DNA from: Kalmanozyma brasiliensis GHG001
Lineage: Eukaryota; Basidiomycota; Ustilaginomycetes; Ustilaginales
Assembly (NCBI RefSeq): GCF_000497045.1
Contig: NW_015961948.1
Coordinates: forward strand, 1,116,001-1,180,000
DNA: 64,000 nt
Direction of reading: 5' to 3'
The notes under the pieces are model-generated. The model was given only the letters and a program-made list of their open reading frames with translations, was not told the origin of the DNA and ran no database searches. Position numbers and translations under genes: made by a program. Shown in pieces: positions 59,514-64,000 of the stretch; position 1 is the first letter of the stretch; the number at the start of each line of letters is the position of its first letter.

Positions 59514-59933
59514 TCAAAGGCTTGGCCCGAGCAGCCTCCGCAACGTCCTGTTGATCCTGCCTCTTGGACTCAGCGCTGTTCCGCCGAGGTTGTTGAGTCT
59601 ATCCCTAGCCATGCCGGAGTTCAAATGGCTCTTTCCTGCGAGACCACGCTTGAATGTGAGCTGATACGCCTTGCCGCTACCGCCTCCGAGTGGTGACCAG
59701 CGCTTCTTGGTGCCCGAATGCGATTTGGGCTTGCCGCCGCTGCCGTGTTGTGCGAGGTGTTTTGTCCGCGGACTCGATGCTGCGATGCTTGATGATGAGA
59801 AGGGGCGGGCTGCAGGCAGAGTCTGGAGTGGAGACGCGAGCTTGGAGGATGATGCTGCAGAGGGGCTTCGGAGTGCGCTGAAGGCCGGCGCAGCGACGCT
59901 CGCCAGGAGTCGTGATGTTGACGCGAAGATCAT
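59514..59933 (-). CDS. Mitochondrial large-subunit ribosomal protein bL35m
   Basis: 139 residues from the ATG at 59933; the frame extends upstream but without family similarity. The first 55-60 residues are Ser/Ala/Arg-rich (MIFASTSRLLASVAAPAFSA), a mitochondrial presequence. The bL35 core is complete: KPKSHSGTKKRWSPLGGGSG, YQLTFKRGLAGKSHLNSGM, and LSPRGRINRTLRRLLGPSL at the end. bL35 is a small basic rRNA-binding protein of the large subunit; nuclear-encoded copies act in the mitochondrial matrix. It is divergent from the SAP30BP-like gene, with 294 bp between starts. Confidence 0.9.
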   Translation of the reverse strand: MIFASTSRLLASVAAPAFSALRSPSAASSSKLASPLQTLPAARPFSSSSIAASSPRTKHLAQHGSGGKPKSHSGTKKRWSPLGGGSGKAYQLTFKRGLAGKSHLNSGMARDRLNNLGGTALSPRGRINRTLRRLLGPSL

Positions 59934-60227
59934 GATGACACTATGAAGTGATTCAGGAGAGCCTTGAAGGAAGAATGTCCGGTGTGGTCGACCTCTGTGA
60001 TGAAAGCAAGATGGTGTTGGACGGTGACTTCGTAAAGTGTTGAAGCTTCCCACTTTTCTTCCAGCCTGCTGAGCACGTGATTGGAACGAGTGGTCTAACA
60101 CCGATCAAATATTCGAAGCCTCCACCTTCACCAACCACCACCATCACTTGCGGATCCTTACCCATGCCTTGACCTCGAACGGCTTCATACGAGTAGCAAG
60201 TGCACGATCGACGGCGGCACAGCTGCG

Positions 60228-61244
60228 ATGCCAAGTAAGTAGGTCTTCGTCTCCGCACAGATCTGACCACTTGCTAATGAGCTTCGTTGCATCGCCGCTC
60301 TGCATCCCCACAGACATTCGACATCAGAACGCGGCCGACTGCGACTCGGACCATCCAGAGAGCACGCCGGACTACGTGCTCGCGGGCGACCAGGCAGACT
60401 ATTCTAACCAGAAGAAGCGATCCGTCCGAGCAGACGCTCACGAGTCCGCCAAGACGTATCTCAAGCCGTCACCCCATACCCCGAGGGCTCGGACTACGAC
60501 GAGGACTTCCCGCCCAAGGCGGGCCCGCACAGCAAGCCCTTCTTCGAGACCTCCGACACCCCGGCGTTATCACCACGTTCCAACGTCCCGCCCAGCAACA
60601 AGATCCGCGGCACGGAGAAGCAGATGAAGGACTTCTTCGCAGACCGCGTCTTGCGTGAGGTGGGTGATCCCGAGCTGTTCCGGGACATGTCTGTCTTGTT
60701 CCCTCCGCCACAACCGGCGGTTGCGTATTCGGCGGTGGATTGGGAGCCAAGGCCGTTCTGGGGTCTCGAACCAGAAGACATGATGTTCTTCGATCCAGAA
60801 TATAAGGAGAGACTACAGCTTCCAGAAACGGTGCATCAGACCGTAGAAAGGTTCCACCATCTCAAGCGAAAGGGAACGCATTTCAACCAGTCGCTCATGG
60901 AGAATCGGTCGTTCAATAATCCACACGTCTACTCACAGCTCGTCGAGTTCCTGGGGATCGACGAGACACGGTCGAACTTTACAAGCCTAGATACGGGAAG
61001 AAAGGCGGGGAGCTGGAGGGCAAAGTTCCCATTCAGCGAGGAGGATCTGATTAGAGGAGACCCAATAGCGGCAGAGCAGAGGCAGGATCGGGAGGCGAGC
61101 GACAAGAAGGCAGCAGCCGACCGCGCACGGCGACACAGGACCAGCATCGACTTTCAAAAGGGGCGGCATGACGATGGCTCCAAGAGTGCTGGCAAGCGGC
61201 GGTCGTCGAATAGTCACAGCGGATCGCAGAAGCGGTTGCGGTGA
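60228..61244 (+). CDS. SAP30BP/HCNGP-like protein, reading frame broken as given
   Basis: Exon 1 is only 7 nt (60228-60234, ATGCCAA). The 79-nt intron has a GTAAGT donor, a CTAAT branch site at 60274 and a CAG acceptor. Exon 2 begins NIRHQNAADCDSDHPESTPD. The C-terminal part (60624-61244) carries the HCNGP domain: LPETVHQTVERFHHLKRKGT, FNQSLMENRSFNNPHVYSQLVEFLGIDETRSNF, then a Lys/Arg/Ser-rich nuclear tail. Between them the coding frame changes by one base near the C4 run at 60472-60475. Either a 77-nt intron (60456-60532) or a one-base loss explains it; see findings. HCNGP proteins are nuclear and linked to transcription co-repression and splicing. Confidence 0.72.
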
Positions 61245-61392
61245 TCGCAGTCGTTCGCACACTTTTTCACATCATCATGTCCATCACCGCTATATACCCA
61301 TGCACACAACGCAACGATTCACCAAAAGAAATAGCGCCGTATGACCGTGTATTGGCCTGAAGAGTGCTACAACAACACGAAACATGCTCTTT

Positions 61393-62367
61393 CTACGCAC
61401 TCGCTACAGCAGCAGGGGGCACTGGCGGAGCAGCGCTGTTCTTCCAACCCGACCGCAATCCAGCCATGGCCGCGATGGTACCAAACAGTCCCACCCAGCC
61501 ATCCGAGATCAACCCCTTCGTACAAGACCAGTGGATGGTGAGCGGCAGATAGCCCAGGTTGACCCAGAGCTCGTTGAGGATGGCGGCTTTCCTGTCGTCC
61601 AACTCGTCCCACATCCTGCGCGTGATGACCTGTTCCTGCGACGCAGAGCCGGACTTTTCGGAGGCTGCTGGCGTGTTTGCGCCCGAGGAGGGGAGGTAGC
61701 CGTTGGTGTTGATCTGGATCTTGTTGGGTGTAGGGTGACCGCGGGAGCGCTCGAGTGCCTTTGCGCGCAGTCGAAGAAGTCGGTTGTCCTCGACGAGGTG
61801 GAGCAGTTGCAGACCCACGTAGAGCGCCCAGAACCGCGAGCCCCAAAGCCAGAAGGCGTTCTGAATCGTAGTCGGCACCGAGACAACACCGTGGCTTCCC
61901 AGATAGGCCAGCGCCTCCATCGGGCAGTACGCCAGCATGGACCAGCCCTGAATGCGCTCGATGTTGTGCAGAAGTCGTGTCGGAGGCGGCGACCTCTCCA
62001 GCCCGATCATCCACTTGATGATCGGCAGAATGCCCCAGATACGGTACAGCATCCTAGCATCGCTAATGAGCGAGCTGAGCTTGGCCACTCGTTGCCCAAC
62101 GGATGAGGGCTTGGTGGATTTGATGCCGAGCAAGCGCAGTCGCAGTGCGTACTGGAGGTTGAGCAGAGCGATGACGAGCTTGGACGAGTATTGAGTGAGC
62201 ATGAGACACTTGTCCGTGCCCGACCAGGTGGAGAGGTAGCGGATCATGTGGTCGAGCGTCGGCGATGGCTCGACGTTGGAGAAGACACCGAGGATCTTGT
62301 CGGTCGGATTGGGCGTGCGCGATGGTCGCCTCATCGCCGCTGCTCCTGATGGTGCCGGTTTCGACAT
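61393..62367 (-). CDS. PEX11: Peroxisomal membrane protein PEX11 family
   Basis: Intronless, 324 residues, ATG at 62367. The N-terminal region has LDHMIRYLSTWSGTDKCLML followed by TQYSSKLVIALL, the amphipathic helix region that remodels membranes in PEX11. YRIWGILPIIKWMIGLE lies near residue 107. The hallmark TTIQNAFWLWGSRFWALYVG and LQLLHLVEDNRLLRLR follow near 166-205. A Ser/Asn/Gly-rich linker precedes a hydrophobic C-terminal segment (LWVNLGYLPLTIHWSCTKGL and GWVGLFGTIAAMAGL). Sequence style fits the fungal PEX11C branch. The protein elongates and divides peroxisomes. It is convergent with the SAP30BP-like gene, 148 bp apart. Confidence 0.9.
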   Translation of the reverse strand: MSKPAPSGAAAMRRPSRTPNPTDKILGVFSNVEPSPTLDHMIRYLSTWSGTDKCLMLTQYSSKLVIALLNLQYALRLRLLGIKSTKPSSVGQRVAKLSSLISDARMLYRIWGILPIIKWMIGLERSPPPTRLLHNIERIQGWSMLAYCPMEALAYLGSHGVVSVPTTIQNAFWLWGSRFWALYVGLQLLHLVEDNRLLRLRAKALERSRGHPTPNKIQINTNGYLPSSGANTPAASEKSGSASQEQVITRRMWDELDDRKAAILNELWVNLGYLPLTIHWSCTKGLISDGWVGLFGTIAAMAGLRSGWKNSAAPPVPPAAVASA

Positions 62368-63143
62368 TGTGATGAGTAGCAGTTGGTCGCGTTAGGCTCG
62401 ATGTCACCGTTGCTGATGGAAAGCGTTCGATTGGCAGATCCGTTGCCTGATGAAGCAGAGTCAGTTGCGACGAGCCTGAAGTCTTGTGGTCGCGAACGGT
62501 CACTAGCTGAAGCGCAAGGCGGAAGCTGTCGTGCTGTAGGAAGAGGGAACAATCGAAGAGCTGGTGTTGATGTGAAACGTGCGTCTGTTCTGAGTGGAAG
62601 ATGCTTCCAAGCCGATGACCTCCGGCAAGACGCGCATTTGCAAGCACTTTACCGATCTAACCGGCTCAGACCCTCCGCGACGCCTTCTGAGAAGCGGGAG
62701 GGCCTTCTCTTCCCCAAGAAATCTCAATTTTCAACGCGAACTCGGCTCGCTTGCCAGAAGGGCAACAAAACGCCGGCCAGCGAGAGGCAGGACCCTGACT
62801 TTTCAAGCAGCACAGCAAGGAGCCTGTCGAGCGTGAAAGTGCGTCTGCAACAGCAGGCTGGCATCAACGCCGTTGCACGTCTTGCTACAAGACGCTTCAG
62901 ATACGCCTCGAGCCCACCTTCACTCATGGCAGACAGTCTCGTTTGAGGCGACCTTCAAGAATCCCATGCGGCTTGAATGATGCGGTATGTGCAATGCGAT
63001 CCTTAGGTATGTAGAGACAGCGCTAGAATGAGGGGACGAGATGGTAAAGTGGGAAGGATTGTGAATGACGTGGACGAGGAGGCACGGGGTACGGTACCTT
63101 AGTGCTGAAACGAAGGAGTGCATGTCGCAAAGACAAGCAGGGA
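62368..63143. other. Intergenic, upstream of PEX11
   Basis: 776 bp. A plus-strand frame (62383-62946) starts with TTG and has Arg/Ser-rich composition, so I do not call it. No other element seen. Confidence 0.45.
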
Positions 63144-64000
63144 TCAAGAAGACAACGCTGGGCGAAGCTGATAGAAAGCGAATCTGGGAGAGCCTGCGAA
63201 TGCAGAGAGCACCGGCGCCGGCGCGTGTCGGTCCGGCCCGACGTGGCGAACCTCTTGGACAGCATAGCGGACTCGAGGAGGATATGTCTGCTTGCGAAGA
63301 CTTCGATGATAGTCCGGGAGTTTGAGCTGGATCCCTGCTTCCGCGAAGCGGCTGCCACTGTGGTCGGGCAACGGCGTCTCCTCTTCTTTAGGGCTCTCGA
63401 AGGGGAAGGGCGTGATCTCGTAATGATCCTTCGCCGAGAGGACTGTCGTTGCCGCTTCGTTTCGGTAAGACGATTGCCCAATTACTCGCTTGAGCGCAAG
63501 ACCGAGACGGTTCTGCTTGACCGCTGGGCTCCGAGGACAAGGTCCTGAGCCCAGCTCGCCAGACTCGGCGATGACACCAATGTCAGCGCTGTTAGCCTCT
63601 GCAGTCGATTGCGACAACTTCCTGGGATAATCCGGGGGTCTCATGGGGTGCCGTAATGGTCTTGGCGGCTGCGCGACTGCTGCTCGGTGCAGAAGAGGGC
63701 GCTGTGATACGTCGAGTGGGGTCGAGGGGAGCGGTTTCTCGAGGCGATGATCCGAGGTTGGGCGTGTCTGGCAAGCCTCTTGTACATACGTTCGGAGCAA
63801 GACGGGGTCGAGGTCTAGACTGTCTGCTCGAACACAGCCGTGCGGGACGTCCAAAGACTCGCGAAGATCGTCATACTCTGCGAAGAGTTCACTGCAATAA
63901 GAAGAGAGCAGAGACCATTCGGCAATTAGAGGGGCTGGTTCTCCGCACAGAGGCAGCTTCTGCGGAGGTCTGAGGATGCGAGTTGGTCGAGGCGGAGTCG
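63144..64000 (-). CDS. Open frame running off the right edge, hypothetical (N-terminus outside window)
   Basis: The minus-strand frame is open from the window edge (first complete codon at 63998) to a TGA ending at 63144, 284 residues. There is no similarity that I recognise. Composition is protein-like (for example SADIGVIAESGELGSG and DHYEITPFPFESPKEEETPL), with many C/G-ending codons, Pro-rich in the first half and basic towards the end. Frames on the other strand here are Arg-rich and less plausible. It may be the last exon of a larger gene; introns near the edge cannot be excluded, and chance openness in GC-rich DNA is a real alternative. Confidence 0.4.
   Translation of the reverse strand, partial: TPPRPTRILRPPQKLPLCGEPAPLIAEWSLLSSYCSELFAEYDDLRESLDVPHGCVRADSLDLDPVLLRTYVQEACQTRPTSDHRLEKPLPSTPLDVSQRPLLHRAAVAQPPRPLRHPMRPPDYPRKLSQSTAEANSADIGVIAESGELGSGPCPRSPAVKQNRLGLALKRVIGQSSYRNEAATTVLSAKDHYEITPFPFESPKEEETPLPDHSGSRFAEAGIQLKLPDYHRSLRKQTYPPRVRYAVQEVRHVGPDRHAPAPVLSAFAGSPRFAFYQLRPALSS

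Noticed and set aside
62383..62946. 187-codon plus-strand frame upstream of PEX11
   Set aside because: It starts with TTG and has Arg/Ser/Leu-rich composition without any recognisable motif.

Overview
This window is nuclear DNA of a fungus, most likely a smut-type basidiomycete (Ustilaginomycotina). That is an inference from three things: compact gene spacing, long mostly intronless coding regions with C/G-ending codons, and short introns with GT[A/G]NGT-like donors and a CTGAC/CTAAT branch site 24-36 nt before the acceptor. I see no rRNA, tRNA, transposon, CRISPR array or virus-like gene.

Left third (1-21 kb). A HUL5/UBE3C-type HECT ubiquitin ligase is cut by the left edge. It is followed by a glutathione S-transferase-like protein, an L-arabinitol/polyol dehydrogenase, a DHR2/DHX33-type DEAH helicase, the Slt2/Mpk1 cell-wall-integrity MAP kinase, an orphan substrate-binding-fold protein, actin capping protein alpha, a GMC oxidoreductase, calcipressin, pICln and ribosomal protein eL36.

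Middle (21-46 kb). A large fibronectin-III/coiled-coil protein of unknown function comes first, then a roughly 2 kb gene-free stretch. After it lie an AHL-lactonase-like metallo-beta-lactamase, trehalose-6-phosphate synthase, mitochondrial aminomethyltransferase, a CCDC137-like protein, a prolyl iminopeptidase, an Rsa1/NUFIP1-type snoRNP assembly factor, a 1903-residue SNF2-RING protein of the SHPRH/Irc20 family, and mitoribosomal uL4m.

Right third (46-64 kb). This holds ribosomal protein uS9 (RPS16), a DENND6-type DENN protein, a 1050-residue unknown protein, a degenerate repeat tract, mitoribosomal bL35m, a SAP30BP/HCNGP-like protein whose reading frame is broken as given, a PEX11 protein, and an open frame that runs off the right edge.

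The genes form an ordinary housekeeping neighbourhood: ribosome and snoRNP biogenesis, mitochondrial translation and glycine cleavage, peroxisomes, trehalose, cell wall and calcineurin signalling. They do not form an operon-like system, and I found no convincing undescribed multi-gene system. The best leads are the two unknown large proteins, the fungal lactonase, the orphan periplasmic-binding-like protein, the intergenic repeat tract, the SAP30BP frame break, and two very long ribosomal-protein introns with the same branch-site geometry.
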